Shown one piece after another: positions 40,785 to 53,720 of a stretch of 64,000 nt of DNA; the first letter of the stretch is position 1, and the number at the start of each line of letters is the position of its first letter. Under the pieces are notes generated by a model that had not been told where the DNA came from, did not search any database, and saw only the letters and a list, made by a program, of their open reading frames with translations. The DNA comes from Boletus sp. NGJ (Eukaryota > Basidiomycota > Agaricomycetes > Boletales > Boletaceae), in assembly GCA_019096195.1 (NCBI GenBank), contig JAGTXK010000021.1, positions 496,001 to 560,000 on the forward strand, read 5' to 3'. The position numbers and the translations under genes are program-made.

Positions 40785-40960
40785 GCCACTATGAAAGCAC
40801 TACGTATACTATGGCATTACTATGACCACACTATAAGATACTATGACCACTATGAAAGTACTATGAGAATACTATGAGACACTGAGAATACTATGACAGA
40901 CTATGGCCACACTATGAACAGACTATGAGATACTGTCATAGTACTATCAAACCACTATCC
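40785..40960. repeat. ACTATGA minisatellite, reverse complement of the CATAGTA type
   Basis: TACTATGACCACACTATGA-like units recur about fifteen times. TACTATG is the reverse complement of the CATAGTA core found 0.7 kb to the left. Confidence 0.8.
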
Positions 40961-41219
40961 AGTTGGACCCTCACTATAAGCACTATATTACTGTCTAGTA
41001 CTGTCCAGCACTGGACAGTTAGTCCTGTTTTTACTGATGCTAAAGCATTTAACATTAGTGCCAGGCTGAGAGCACAGCTCCATGATAGAAATTGAGATCT
41101 GGAATAGTTTTGTCCAAAATGTGACTCATTCCAGGGATCTGAACTTGAAGATTAAAATGTGAAGAATCTGTTAATTCTGTACTATAGCACTCCCTTTCAA
41201 CTGTACAAATTCCTGTTGA

Positions 41220-41420
41220 TGTATACCTGTCCATCAAAGCTACTAGTATGCACAAAGTTCATTGTTCATTATTTATCTCTTTGCCTGTCCTGAGTACTCC
41301 AGTCCTTGTTGAATTCAATAGTCAAGCTATCCTATTTCATACCTGTCCATTGAAGCTACTAGTATGTGTGAAGTTCATTGTTCATTGTTTATCTCTTTAC
41401 CTGTCCTGAGTACCCCAGCC
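41220..41420. repeat. Direct duplication of about 117 bases
   Basis: ATACCTGTCCAT...AAGCTACTAGTATG, AAGTTCATTGTTCATT and TATCTCTTT.CCTGTCCTGAG occur twice, starting near 41,222 and 41,340. Confidence 0.75.
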
Positions 41421-42479
41421 CTCCCATTTCATAGCATATATGCACTTGTGAATGAAACTTCATTCATCAGTGACTTTACCCCCCCTCATCCTCTTGTGGT
41501 GGCTTAAGGCTCAACTTCCAACCACTCGGGGATCACTGGATCACCACCTTTTCATCTCAGCATTCACACTTGCCTCAAAGGTCATCTGTGACAACACTTA
41601 CTCTAACAAACCCTGCTCAATTGTCACACAGTATATTCCAAAACTCCATTGTAGCTTTGTCAAGCATGAGTCTTTTGCCATCATATGGGCTATGGTATCC
41701 ATCACCATCTGAACCTAATGACTCCTTTCACCATCTTCACCATCATTCCACTCCATCCAGCCACGATGACTACACAACCAAGATCTTGTCCTTATCATTG
41801 CCAGGTCTCACAAAATCAGGGCCATTCCTGTTGTTTATTCAAAAGCAAGATGTTTGATTCTGTACTACACCTCTTCTCTCTCCTCACTGATTATCATGAA
41901 TAATGCACAATGTATTACCATAATGTATTATCATAGTGTACACAGTGTATAAGTATACCCTTGGCATTCCGTAAATCACCTCTAGAGTGGCCTCAGCAGA
42001 CCTAGATACCCCCTTAGTGGGCTACTAGCTCATATTCACAAGCAAATTCATAATCTGATATATCATTTTTCCTATAAGCAGAGTTGTGGCACAGTGATAA
42101 TATGTCCTTCAAAATGAAGGTAGTGATATTTTGCATATGTTATGTCCAAAATCTTGAATTTGAAGGTACATCTGCTTCTCTTACAGAACTTAACAAATTT
42201 TTAAAATTGGTTGTAACAATAGAGCTTTATTCAAATCTAGAAAATGACCAAACTGTTTTGGCAGTAAATTTCCATCATCATATTCTTAGTTTTGTTCACA
42301 AAAGGTTTCAAATATGAATTCACCAATATGTTAGCACACAAATTGAAGTTTATTGTTTACATCTTTTAATTCTCTGTTTGATAGTCAAACCTTCACACAG
42401 AGGTTTAAATTTGTTTGTGGGTATGAACATACTCTATCCCATGAATTGATTCAATGCTGTCTCAGGTGTCTGTGTTTGA
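41421..42479. other. CpG-poor stretch, no gene recognised
   Basis: Only short frames with no family resemblance. The short repeats TATTACCATAATG and TATTATCATAGTG lie near 41,920. Confidence 0.35.
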
Positions 42480-43340
42480 TTGTCACCAGATTCATTCATC
42501 TACCCCATAGTTCTTGAGGCCATGGTGATACCAAGGGTGACCAAGTTGACACCATTCGCCAAAGCAGCCACACAATTGACTGCATCAGAGACACTGAATT
42601 CTCATGACTATGGTGAGTTGTTGAAGGCATACCAGGAACTTTGGGACAGCCACAAGTGGCTTCTAGTCAATCATGTGCAGCTTGAGGACTAGGTCAATTC
42701 TATGGCAGATAGTCTGGCAACACTCACTCAGGTTGTGGCCAAGCTTTGTGACAAGGCCAGCAGGATTGGGGGAAAGATGGTTCATCACCTGTGTACACGA
42801 ATGCACTATCCATTTGAATGATTTCCCCCACAGGCCAGTTCCAAGGAGAAAGTCTCAGAGCTACCCACTGCAGCATTTATCCCATGTGTCACTGAGCCAG
42901 TTACCCCTGGCTTATCCTTCTCCCAAGCACTCTTTTCTGTGGAATGCACCCCATTCCTCACTCCTCCAGTAGCCACCCAGGGTGTCTTTCATTCTAACTC
43001 TCCACCCATCACTTTCTTTACAGAGTCCTGGATGCCTCATTTGATCGCTCTCTTGCCACAGTGAGTTTTGCTGCCACTACAGTATCTTGGAGTAGTGGCC
43101 TGAGCACTGTCCCAGGCTTGGGTTGGGGCCCTCTGCCTCTCTTTCAAACAGGAATGGGATTTTTTAACTGTCAACTGCTATAACTCTGGCCTCCACTGTC
43201 TCTGATACCACCCATAGCCAGAATCCAAGATGGGGAATGTTTGGATGAGTCTGAAGTGGCAGTCAAAACAGAAAGTGTGGCCAAGGACCAGACAGGCAGG
43301 ACAGCAGGTGAGAGTGGGACAGGCTTGGACTTTACTTAGT
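42480..43340 (+). pseudogene. Unrecognised coding remnant
   Basis: A protein-like frame (KLTPFAKAATQLTASETLNS, HDYGELLKAYQELWDSHKWL, VNHVQLED) ends at a TAG near 42,692. It continues in the same register (SMADSLATLTQVVAKLCDKA) and then fades through several stops. The composition suggests a helical, possibly coiled-coil, transposon-associated protein. I do not recognise the family. Confidence 0.3.
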
Positions 43341-43525
43341 TAGTTTTACATCCAGTGATTGTTCTATGCTGTGGTGTATTATATGCATGTGAAAAGGACT
43401 TGACAAGATTCAGACTATCCTACATTCACATTGAGAGTATGAATGAAGAAGTATTCTGTAAACCAGATCCTCTCCTTTTCAGCAAAGGGGGTGTGGACTG
43501 TTTGGCATCTGGGAGAAGTGGAGTC

Positions 43526-46300
43526 TTACATGCCTGCCCAGATTGACACAGCATTGTACCTTTGTGCAAATTGATGAATTAGATAGGATTCATATGGTGG
43601 ATTTGCAACAGTACTGTCAGATTTGGTGCACATCTCAACAGATATTCCCAGGGTGTAAGCATGGGAACTTGGCTTTGGATTCCTTAGTTTTGCACCACCA
43701 TTGGTGTCTGCTGTACTGACCTTGGGACGAGTCTTTGGCATTTTCATCACCAATTTCAATTTTTGAAATGGGATGCCAGTGCTAGATTTGTTATAGATAC
43801 CAAAGCAGAAATCTGAAAATCCACCATCACTACCATTATTGACTGGGGCTGGTCTCTTCATTGCAGGCTTTGGGTGAGGATTGTTCTGGACTATTGGTAT
43901 TTCAGCCACTGATTCGACCACTTCAGCATGATCTTCTGGCTGTCCTATGGAATGAGTGGCCAGTGCATGCACCTTGATAATCAGCTGATTTACAATGGTG
44001 TCTTTGACCCAAGTCACCTGATCAGACCTCCCAGCACTTAGGACATTCCTGGATTGAATCTCTTGAGTATTTGTTGGCCCTATTATCTTCCAGATTTCTG
44101 AATTGACAATGTTTAAAACCAATTCTCCATGTCCCAGATGAAAATCATTATTTAAAAGCATGTTACCCACCTTTTCTTGGCAGCCTAATCTTGAACAGTT
44201 GTTGAGGGAGTTGTGATAAGTTCTTTTCCAATCTTGGAGTTATCCTTGACTGCTTCATAGCTGCACACAGAGATACCAATAATCAATTGTGGAATGTGAC
44301 TGAGATGTTAGAGCCTACCATCTCTTGAAGGTCCAATCTTGATCAGTCTCAGTTGGTGCTCTTTGTCACTCTGGACTGTTCTGTCACCACCATCTTCCAT
44401 GTAGGGATGCTTTGCTGTCATTCCTTCCATTGTGTAACATGAGTTGAATAGGCAGAATGTATGGGTAACTACATATCTTGTTTCTGTGACCCCATCTTAA
44501 ATGCAACAGATTTTGGAGGCAACTCGCCAACATCATTTTCACTGTTGGATCAATCAGTATATGGGACAGATGGGCTCCATATCTCCCTGCACTTTCCATT
44601 TCTAATCATAGAGTTAGACTGCACACCATATTCCTTCTGAGAATCCAATTAATCACCACCACTGCCAATCTGTCCCTGGTTCTGAGTCCAAGACTAATCC
44701 ACCAGTTTCGGCTGTGCATTCCGGGATCTCCACAGTTGCTTTACCTTGGCCAGGTCTTCATCCCCACTCTCTGCTGGGTCCTGCAGCTAATTCTTCCCAT
44801 CCAGCCAGGATTGGAATGAGAAGATATCATCCAGAACATTCCATTGTTGCTTGCAAATGAATTCTAGAAAGCACCTTGTATCACTTGTGTTCATATGGCT
44901 TGGATCATCTGGAAAGGAAAAATCATCTGGAAAATGTTCAGGCCTGAACAGGTCATAATGGAACTTGCACAGCCTTTTGAATGGCACTGAAACCTTTGGG
45001 TTTTTGCAAATCAAGCCTAAATGCTCTGAGTCTTGGCATGGAGGTCAGATATGAAGGGGACTTGTGGTAGTGTGAAGTGAGAAAGCCCCTGACCATGTTT
45101 TGCATATCAGCTCAGCTGCAGCCAGTGAAATCTGGAATTTAGATGGTTCCATCTGACTGGGTTACCATATTCACTACATCATCACTGCATTGCTGCCTGA
45201 GTTTCCTCTGCTTTTTGACTTCCCTTAGGGTTGCATCCTCACCTTCATCTTCACCCTCCCCCCATTCCTTGCCAGATCAAAACATCAGCCAAGATACCTA
45301 TCCCACTTTCCCTGAATGGTGTTCAGACCCTTGAAGGCTGGGCCATTTTCAATGGCTGAGTTGCAGTCAACCTTTTTGCCATCAGTTGGCTGGCAGAACC
45401 AAAATGGTGAGAGTTGATCTATAGGGTGGAGAATATTTCACCTTTCTCATCCTTGAATCTGATGAGTATGGCCATCCAGATCCCTCCCCTCTTTCACATT
45501 TCCTGGGTGAACTGCTTCATTGCAGAAGCTATACCCCAGGTTGCAAACCTATACAACCTATAGCATTTTCAATATTATAAGCTAAAAAACACTTACCATG
45601 CCTTTGCCTCAGTTGAGGCACCTCATAAATTCCATGCCATGGCAGTTGACTTGGTATTCTAAATCTCATTGGGAGAGAGACCCTTCATCACCTCTGCCAG
45701 CACAGACTGGTAATGTTGAAACATTGCCAAGGACCCTAGTCAGACACCGAACTGTTCCTTTATGGTCCTCTTGATTTCTTCTTTGTGCTGCTCCCAGATC
45801 ACAGACTGAACTGTCCATGTTGCACCAAGGGTGATGCCATCCTTCTTCTTTCCTATCTGTCCCTGTTTGTGCATCTACTTCAGATATGACTTTCTGAAGT
45901 TTGGAATCAAATTTTCAAGGCATGGTAAATCTTTCTCATGTGAAGTTGACAGTCCCACACAGCAGGCTCCAAGGTCAGATTTTCCCTGAGACACCATATC
46001 TGGCTAACCAGAGCCCTCCATTTGTTTGTCATTTCTTACTTCTTGCTGCCTTCCATGAAGGCCATCCTTCTTGGAGAATTGGTAGCACAGTGTTGGATAT
46101 GCCAATATCTTCATGTGGTGTTTCAATGCAAGATGACCCTGCCTCATTTTCAGCAGAGACATCCTTGGGTTGGGGTTTCTCTCATCTTCTGAATTATTAT
46201 AGATGGTTTCTTGATACTTGGTCTTGGCATAAACCTGTGAGTAGTCAGACATAGCAAAGGGTTGACTCAGAGTACAGTATGTCCCTTCACCTTTCATCTG
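43526..46300 (-). pseudogene. Large decayed hypothetical gene, minus strand
   Basis: Pieces of one coding gene can be followed down the minus strand. The order is WEQHKEEIKRTIKEQFG and HYQSVLAEVMKGLSP-like sequence near 45,700-45,850, KRLCKFHYDLFRPEHFPDDF near 44,950, YGAHLSHILIDP and SYPYILPIQLMLHNGRNDSK near 44,450-44,580, and a 214-codon open end at 43,526-44,170. Stops and frame changes separate them. The layout resembles repeat-associated hypothetical proteins common in Agaricomycetes, but I cannot name a domain. Confidence 0.4.
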
Positions 46301-47125
46301 ATATTGGATTTACAACTGCTGTATGTGCTGAGTAGCCAAGGTTACATCAAAATGGGAAAACCTCTGAGAAAAGAAACAAATGCATATATCTTGGCCTAGT
46401 GCCCTGAAGTGACAGGTGGCCTTACATATAGGATGTAATGCCAGGCTACCAAGTATCCAACTTGGTCATATAATGCCAGCAATGCTGGGTAAGCAGACTC
46501 AACTCATTTCTATATATAGTTGATGTCTGATGGAGTTCCAAAGCAACATGCAGTGATGGCAGAGTGTCTGTGCATATTTCATTTCAAGTTCTGCCTGTCA
46601 CCACTATATAAGGGAAGGAAATGACTCCAGACTCCATATAGCTAAAGCCATTATATTATAATACAGTATATCCAACACGCCCAGATCAGAAAAACTATGT
46701 GAGGGTGAGGCAGCATCCCTGCAGTGACCAACCCCATTGTGGGTTGATTATTCTATTTCTTCCTCCTATCCTCCAATAGCAGCTTTGAAATGGCCAGAGG
46801 TAGAGTGGTCAAACAATAATGTTAGATTGTGCCTTCACAGATGGGGCAACTGAGGTTACTCAATCGCAGTAATGCTGTAGGTGCAGGGTTAGAGATCTGA
46901 CATCCATGGACTTGGCTCAAACTAGCCAAAATAACACAACAATGTCTGAAAAACCATGTGGGTGAACAGAGGTGTGACTGATGTATGTTATGGCTTGCCT
47001 TGCTAAGTGAGCTGTATCTATGTTTGGATGCTACTATACCAGCAGCCTTCCATCTGTCTAAGAATTCCTTCAAACAAAAGATTAATTCTGTGAGAGTTAC
47101 TTATACCACATGGGTTACAAAAAAT
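46301..47125. other. Upstream flank of KDZ copy 2
   Basis: No gene recognised. The sequence is CpG-poor. The terminal inverted repeat of the KDZ element should lie here, but I could not place it without an alignment. Confidence 0.3.
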
Positions 47126-49796
47126 ATGACAAGGGGGCCCAAGATGAGTCTTGTCAAATTGGATGCTACCAAGAATACTGTTTGCATGACTCCATCACAA
47201 TCAGTTCAATCTACCCAAAGCAAGCCTGGGCCATCCAACTCTTAGTTTACCTTTGATACTGACATGTATATTCTTTGGCACATTTGGAGTTATTAGTCTG
47301 GTGATATCTGGCACAGGCAAAATGTGGCCAATGTAGAATTAGATGAGATACAGCCAATTTGATTACCTCCAAAAAATGTAACCATCCATTATTTTGATGA
47401 ATATGCTGATTCATATGGCCATAGATATCAAATGATTATCTTTGGGAATGGATTGCTCACAAACAAGAATTTTTGCAAGCTTTGTTAGACATGGAAGCTC
47501 CATCTAATTCCCAAGAGTGTGGCATATGCCACTGGGATGGCATCTATTAGTATTCAGACTGTTTTAGTCAGCCCCTGTTTTGTACCAGGTGCTGTCAGAA
47601 TCAACATCAGAGACATCCTTTTCACCACATTCAGCAATGGACTAGTGCATTTTTCAAAAGATTCATCTCTGATCTTGATGTGTTATGGAAATCATCTTTC
47701 TGGTTGACAATGTTTCAACAATGCTACTACAGACTAGCTTTGAGCTCTATCTTGGACATGATGGGGGCCCTTGTCCCAGTGGTGACCATGAACATCAAAG
47801 TGATTATGAAGGCTCTGTACCCTTGGATGATGAGGCATGGGAAGACATTGACCAGAAAGACATTCCACTCCATCTTTGACCACCAAACAGGTCAGATTAT
47901 CTGACTGTGGTTGATGTGACTGGTATCCATTTCATGACCATCAATTACTGCACATGCTCTGAATCAGATCCAGAATATCTCCGACTCTTGCACTCTAAAC
48001 TTTATCCAGCAACATTACAAATGCTGCCGACTATGTTTACCTTCACCTTGGGAATGAATTATTATAGCAACCTCTAAAGGATAACCTCCAATGTGTTTTC
48101 CCACTTTGTTTCCATATGTTTCAGATCCATTTCTTGCAAATCACCTGCTCAGATAGGGCCAGATTCACTACTGAGAGTTGCTTCAGGTTGCCAGGCAGTG
48201 GAGGCTGCTCAAGCTGCTTAAGTGGAATGGCTTTGGCCACCAGTCCAGGGGCCCAACAAAAGAAGATCTTGCCCTTTTTTGCCCTACCTGTCCGCAATCT
48301 GAGATAAATGTAAAGTCGTTGGTAACCAAGCTTTCTGGGTCAGTTGTGATTTTGTTTGACTGATGCACTGTCCAATCAATGTCTTGTTAGCTGGAAATAT
48401 TGCCAAACTGTTATCATGGATGGAAACTTCAAGACCGAACATATGCAAGGGAGAAAGCCAGATGACCAAATCTGGCTCATGGATGGCCTCAGCTATATGG
48501 TGACTTGGGGAGACTATCATGAGTATCTGAAGGAGACACACCACCCCTGGAGGTAATTGTGCTGACCTCAAATGCCCTGTATCTGATTGCTGACTGAAGA
48601 CCAGCAGTCAAGTTGCAACAATCACTGAGCTGTGAATCAATCAAATGCCAGCCAAGGCAAGTTGGATGCTACTGGGATCAGAGATTCAGCATACACTCAG
48701 CATGGTTGCTTTGTACCGCACTCAGTAGTTGACTTTCAGAAGGGGGAGAGATAACCAATTTCCTGGAAAGGTTATACTGTCACTCAGAACCTAGTAGGCA
48801 GGTTAACATGGACTACTCATTTATCAATGCTCTCTCCCACAACATGGACAATATTTCAAGGGTCATAAGTTTCTATGACATTAATTGCTCTTACATGAAG
48901 AAGCTCTGAGCCCAGCTAAATAAGAACAGATTCATCCAGCTGCCATCAAATGTGGATATTGTGCCCAGCAGTGGAATGGGGCATGTGCATGACCATCAGT
49001 TCTCATGTTTTTCTCAGTATGCCCCCTTGTTTATTCCTACGGCAGGATGGGTCAATGGTGAGATCATCGAGATATTATGGTCTAATTTGAACATCGTGTT
49101 AGGATCTACATGAGGAATGTCCTCCCTCCATCAGCAGGAGCTGCTTGATTTCCAGATGAATGATTCCAATTTCATCAAAATGATCTGAATGTATACATTT
49201 CTGCATTGATGTGTTCATTGATGGAAGCTTCCTATACTCATCTTTGCTAGCTGGAAGTGTAGCCAGAAAGCTCGATGCTGCTCAAAAATCCTCGGCATCA
49301 GCCCAGGAGACATTCCACAACCTCAACACAGGCATTCTAGGCATTCAAAGACAACAGTGGCTGAGCCAGGAGTGGAAGGCAATGCAAAGATGACTTAGTG
49401 ATCCATCAGCAATGGATATATTTGAGATATGGCTAGACAAAGGTATGTTGGAAGAGGAGATGCACTCACAGGGAACTCTTATTGATACTTCCATGAGTAA
49501 TGCTTGAGGCTATTGCAAAGACACCTGGCATGCACTGTGGAGCAGTAACATGGCTATCCAAGGGACTGAAACTTGTGGAGGCTCAGCTCTCACTTTGAAG
49601 AGATATGAGATGGATGGAATCAAGGGCTACTGATCTTCAACAGTTGGCACTTGCCTGCCAAGCTGATCAGCTGGTGACCAAACTTTCACACTTTTTCACT
49701 GAAACATTCACCTTCATCTGCTATGAAGCTGACAATGGAGTGCCATCAAATATATCAGATGGGGAGAGTAACATTAGGAATGAAGGAGTGGCTGAC
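47126..49796 (+). pseudogene. KDZ transposase pseudogene with CxC2 zinc region, copy 2
   Basis: The ATG at 47,126 starts MTRGPKMSLVKLDATKNTV. A conserved YFDEYADSYGHRYQMI precedes the cysteine-rich CxC2 region at about 47,515-47,640 (ECGICHWDG, SDCF, LFCTRCCQNQHQRHPFHHI), broken by one CAG-to-TAG change. The core follows in shifting frames: VDVTGIHFMTINYCTCSESD, QWRLLKLLKWNGFGHQSRGP, CPTCPQSEINVKSL, VIMDGNFKTEHMQG with a candidate catalytic Asp, and GWVNGEIIEILWSNLNIVLG. It ends abruptly at 49,796, where a family-2 LTR is inserted. It is inactive, and its CG dinucleotides are almost gone. Confidence 0.75.
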
Positions 49797-50670
49797 TGTT
49801 ATGAACCTGACAGAACAAAACCACAAGGCTTGAACTGCTCACAGGCTACATGTGTCCTGGCTCAACAGATGAGGTGGGAAGTTGTTGTCCGAACTATTTC
49901 TAACCCTACAATGACCAGAGTGGTCAAGGCAATAAGTTATTGGAAGCAGAGAACAAGTGGATTAGACTGGGAAATCCAGTTGTCAAAGTACTATCTTTTA
50001 TATGTATAGGAATGGTGCACAGACTAAGCAGTGCATGTGATAATTTACTATGTATAGTAAGATGGAGATTAATGAGGCTGTGTGAGAAGAGTGGAAATTA
50101 AAGAGTTGTGGATCACATGAGGTATGATGTCATCTGACATCATAGGTTCTAGACTCTATTATGTGATTGTTCCCATGGTCATGTGCACAGTCACGTGACT
50201 TGATGTGAAAATAGTTTGAAGAAAAGAAAAGTAAGTGTCATTTTAAAAAGTTTGAAAATATTTAATATCATAACACTACCCCTTTTTAGGACTCAAATTC
50301 CAGGCAAGTTGTGGTTTTCTTGGTTTGTGTGAAGTTTTCATAAGAATGGAAAAGCGAAGTGAATGAAGCAGTGGATAATCCATGAGGTTTGCATGGTGCA
50401 GAAGGATGATGATGATGGAAATCCTTTACTGCATCCGGTGCAGTGTTGATTATGTCATTGGATTCCATGTTCGATCTGTTTCATTGTATCCTTTCCAATG
50501 CACTAAATATTCTAATCTCTGATTCTTCATCCTGGAAGCAGCTATAAAGTCAACTTCAAACTATTTTTCACTCTCTTCATCAATCTCAATTGTTTCTGGA
50601 CGAGATTTAGGCTGATCAGGCAGCGTTTCTCGATAAGGTTTGATATGTGAGATGTTCACTGTGGGATGTA
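49797..50670 (-). mobile_element. Old truncated family-2 gypsy copy (3' LTR plus end of pol)
   Basis: The LTR at 49,797-50,275 matches the 27.7-kb LTR, and the polypurine tract and the chromodomain end of pol (APDAVKDFHHHHPSAPCKPH, FHSYENF) follow. Similarity stops near 50,670. The copy is much older: almost every CG of the young LTR is TG or CA here. It truncates KDZ copy 2 on one side and adjoins the Plavaka-like remnant on the other. Confidence 0.85.
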
Positions 50671-50689
50671 CAGTACCTTGGCTTGCACA

Positions 50690-53600
50690 CAATTGTGTAT
50701 TCAATTATCTCTGTGGTTATTGTGGTCAAACTTTCCCTTCTGCAGGGGGGCTGTGAAGGCATATTGCACACTTGCCCCACTGTCATATAGCTGCACTGCA
50801 TGAGGCAGCAAGATCTCAGCCATTAGTAGAAGATCTGAACCACAGACATGCTGCTATGTCATCTGAACATGAGAACTCACTGGACTATGCACCTGGTGAT
50901 GCATATGAGCCCCAGCCTCTGGTGGAAGGAGGCTCTGACAAGCCCCAGCTGGGTAATGAGGAACTAGATGAAGATGCACAGGAAGACTCCTAGATACTGT
51001 ATGCACATGAGTTTGATGAAGGACTGGCAGCCAAGGTTATCAGATTAGGCAAAACAGTATTTGAAAACTTGAAGGACTTACAGGAAGAATCAGAGCATGG
51101 TCTATATGCTCTGTTTGCTGATCAGGAAGAATGGGAGCTAGCAGAATGGCTCATTAGAAATGTGCATCAGTGCAGCATGGACAAGTTCCTGAAGTTAACA
51201 ATTGTAAGCACAGCACATTAATATCAAAAGAACTAGGCACTTACCTATACACAGTAAATTTCCAAGGATCCAGATGTGGACTTAACTGAGTTACCAGAGT
51301 AAATATACCTTTATGAAAATGTTTGATGAGCTCCTGACAGGACTAGAATGGAAATACAAACTTGTGCAAGTCTGTGGGAACTTGGATGTTCAAAACAAGG
51401 CAGATGGTGGGAATGATGTTAAAGAGCTTAAGCTCTGGCTGCATGATCCTGTTGCCTGTGTGTGCAAGTTGATTGGCAATCCAGCATTTTGATGGAGCTA
51501 GCATTTGCATCAGAGAAAGTATTTGCTCATGCTCAGGGTCAAACTCAGTGGTATGATGAAATTTGGATAGGGGACTGATGGTGGGAGACTCAGATGAGTT
51601 CACATGTTGAGGGAATAATATATATGCATCTAAATATAGCAATATTTGCCTCAAGATGCAATTATATTGCCTGTGATCATTGCATCTGACAAGACTGAGC
51701 TGACAAGGTTCTGAGGCAACAAGAGTGTATGACCAGTATTGGAAACATCTCCAAACATGTTCAATGATAGCCCAATCAACAGGGCTCTGTTTTACTGGAT
51801 TATCTGCCAGTATTGAAATTGAAATCATTTGAGGATAACTTGGTGGCTGGCTACTGTCTATTTCACTACTGCATGAAGTGCATCTTGCAGCCTCTGGGAG
51901 CTGCTGGTTGAGATGGAGTGTGCTGATGGATGAAAATGACAAGTCTTTCTAATTCTTGTGGCATTTATTGGCAACCATTCAGAGCAATGTCTTGTAGCTG
52001 GCTGTGCTAAAAACCACTGCTCCAAATGCTGAGTCCCTGCTGACCAACAAGGCACAAACCACCAATTTCTGCTCTGCAACCAAGAGCAAACAACATGTAC
52101 ACTCCACACCCAAGCTACCAGTCAATATCCACCTAAGTTCATTGCAGATGGTCTTCACCCCATTTTCTCACCTTTCTGGGCTGACCTGCCTCACATCAAC
52201 ATCTTTGGCTGCATCTCATTGGACATTCTACACCAGCTCCATCATGGAGTCTTCAGGGATCATTTAAAAAATAATGCTCTGATATTGCAGGCAAAAAGAA
52301 CTTCAATGTGTGATTCTGCATCCTCCTGGGCTGTAGTATTATAAGGATGGTATCTCTAAAGTTAAACAGTGGATGGGCACTGATCACAAACAACTCCAGT
52401 GCATGTTTGTAGGTGCCCTGGTTGGTATGACACTCCATTGTGAGGTTATCCAAACTGTGCAGACATTATTGGATTTCATCTATCTTGCACAATATCAATC
52501 TCACACTGATGATACACTTCTGGCCTTATAGAATGCTCATGATGAGTTCTATACTCTCAAACATATGTTCATTGAGCTACAATGCCGTAAACACTTCAAT
52601 ATTCCAAAGGTTCACTCATTGATGCACTACATTGACAAAATTAGATGATTAGGTAATATTAGTCTTTTAATCTAGTACATTGACTCAATTAGATAGCCTC
52701 ACTAGGCTCAACATGGAGCATTCTAAGTGACTACACATTGACTATGCCAAGAAAGCATATGCCACTAGCAACCATAAGGAGTATACTATCCAAATGACCA
52801 AGTGGCTCCAGCATCAAGAGGCAATCTTGTGATTCAAAGCATACATAGCTTGGTACCATGGCAATGCAATGGACAGCAAAGCTGACAGGGCAGCCTCTAT
52901 TCATAATAGGAGCAATACTGATTTAGAACAGCCAACTGCTCACACTTCGAACACACTTCCTGGCAGTATGTGATATTGTATCACCCATCAGCCTCCTTTT
53001 TCCAAAAAAACAATTTGTTATTTAGCTCAGCATCATGGCACCGTCAACTTTATTGAAGCTCTTCAAGAGTTCCTCCACAAGTTACTCTACAATTGTCAAT
53101 ACTTTCAATCAAGCATTAATAACAGGTTCAACTATTTTAGCAATGTTGTAATTGCACTATGGCATATTGAGCATGCATCCAATAACAATACTGCAAGGAT
53201 CTGCTCTCAACCTGAACATTCATGTGGACCCTGGATGGCCCCTATGCCCACACAGTTTGATACTGTACTTATTCAAGTTAATGGAGAAGCACAGCAGCAT
53301 GGTGGGCTTTATGGTACACCTACTATTTATGCTAATATATGCCTTCAAGTTATGTAAACATGATGATGTAGATCTTTGTGTTGCCCAAGCGCATATTATA
53401 TGCAAGCTCCTACCCCATCTTGGGGATTATCCTAAACCTTTTGTGTATATACATTGGTTCAAGCCATTGTGCAACTTGGATGACAACATCAATATATTCA
53501 TGTCTCTCATTTAACCCAAAACAGATGGCCTAATGCAGTGGTTGTCCTAGTCTCCCATCCTGTTCGGCCATGCTATTTAATTCCTAGGTTTTCAAATGGG

Positions 53601-53720
53601 GCCATCAATCGGCTCTGGGATTGTACCAAAATAATCTCCCTGGCCAACACCCTCTATTTGAATAGGTACATCAATTCTCGTATATTTGAACTATGTATAT
53701 AGAGTTCACCAACAATATGA
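50690..53720 (+). pseudogene. Plavaka-like (CACTA-related) transposase pseudogene
   Basis: A C2H2 finger (LCGYCGQTFPSAGGL, stop, RHIAHLPHC) at about 50,703-50,785 opens the remnant. Then come KTVFENLKDLQEESEHGLYA and EEWELAEWLIRNVHQCSMDK. Further on, in changing frames, are KLIGNPAF, DKTELTRF, VAGYCLFHYCMKCIL, TLLDFIYLAQYQSHTDDTLL-like sequence near 52,460 and FNIPKVHSLMHYIDKIR near 52,600. YVYRVHQQYDG lies close to 53,720. Order and signatures match Plavaka elements of Agaricomycetes. Stops and frameshifts are frequent, so it is dead. Confidence 0.65.

Noticed and set aside
39970-40960. Repeats with short spacers that could suggest a CRISPR-like array.
   Set aside because: Units are 6-14 bases, highly degenerate and contiguous, without unique spacers, in a eukaryotic genome.
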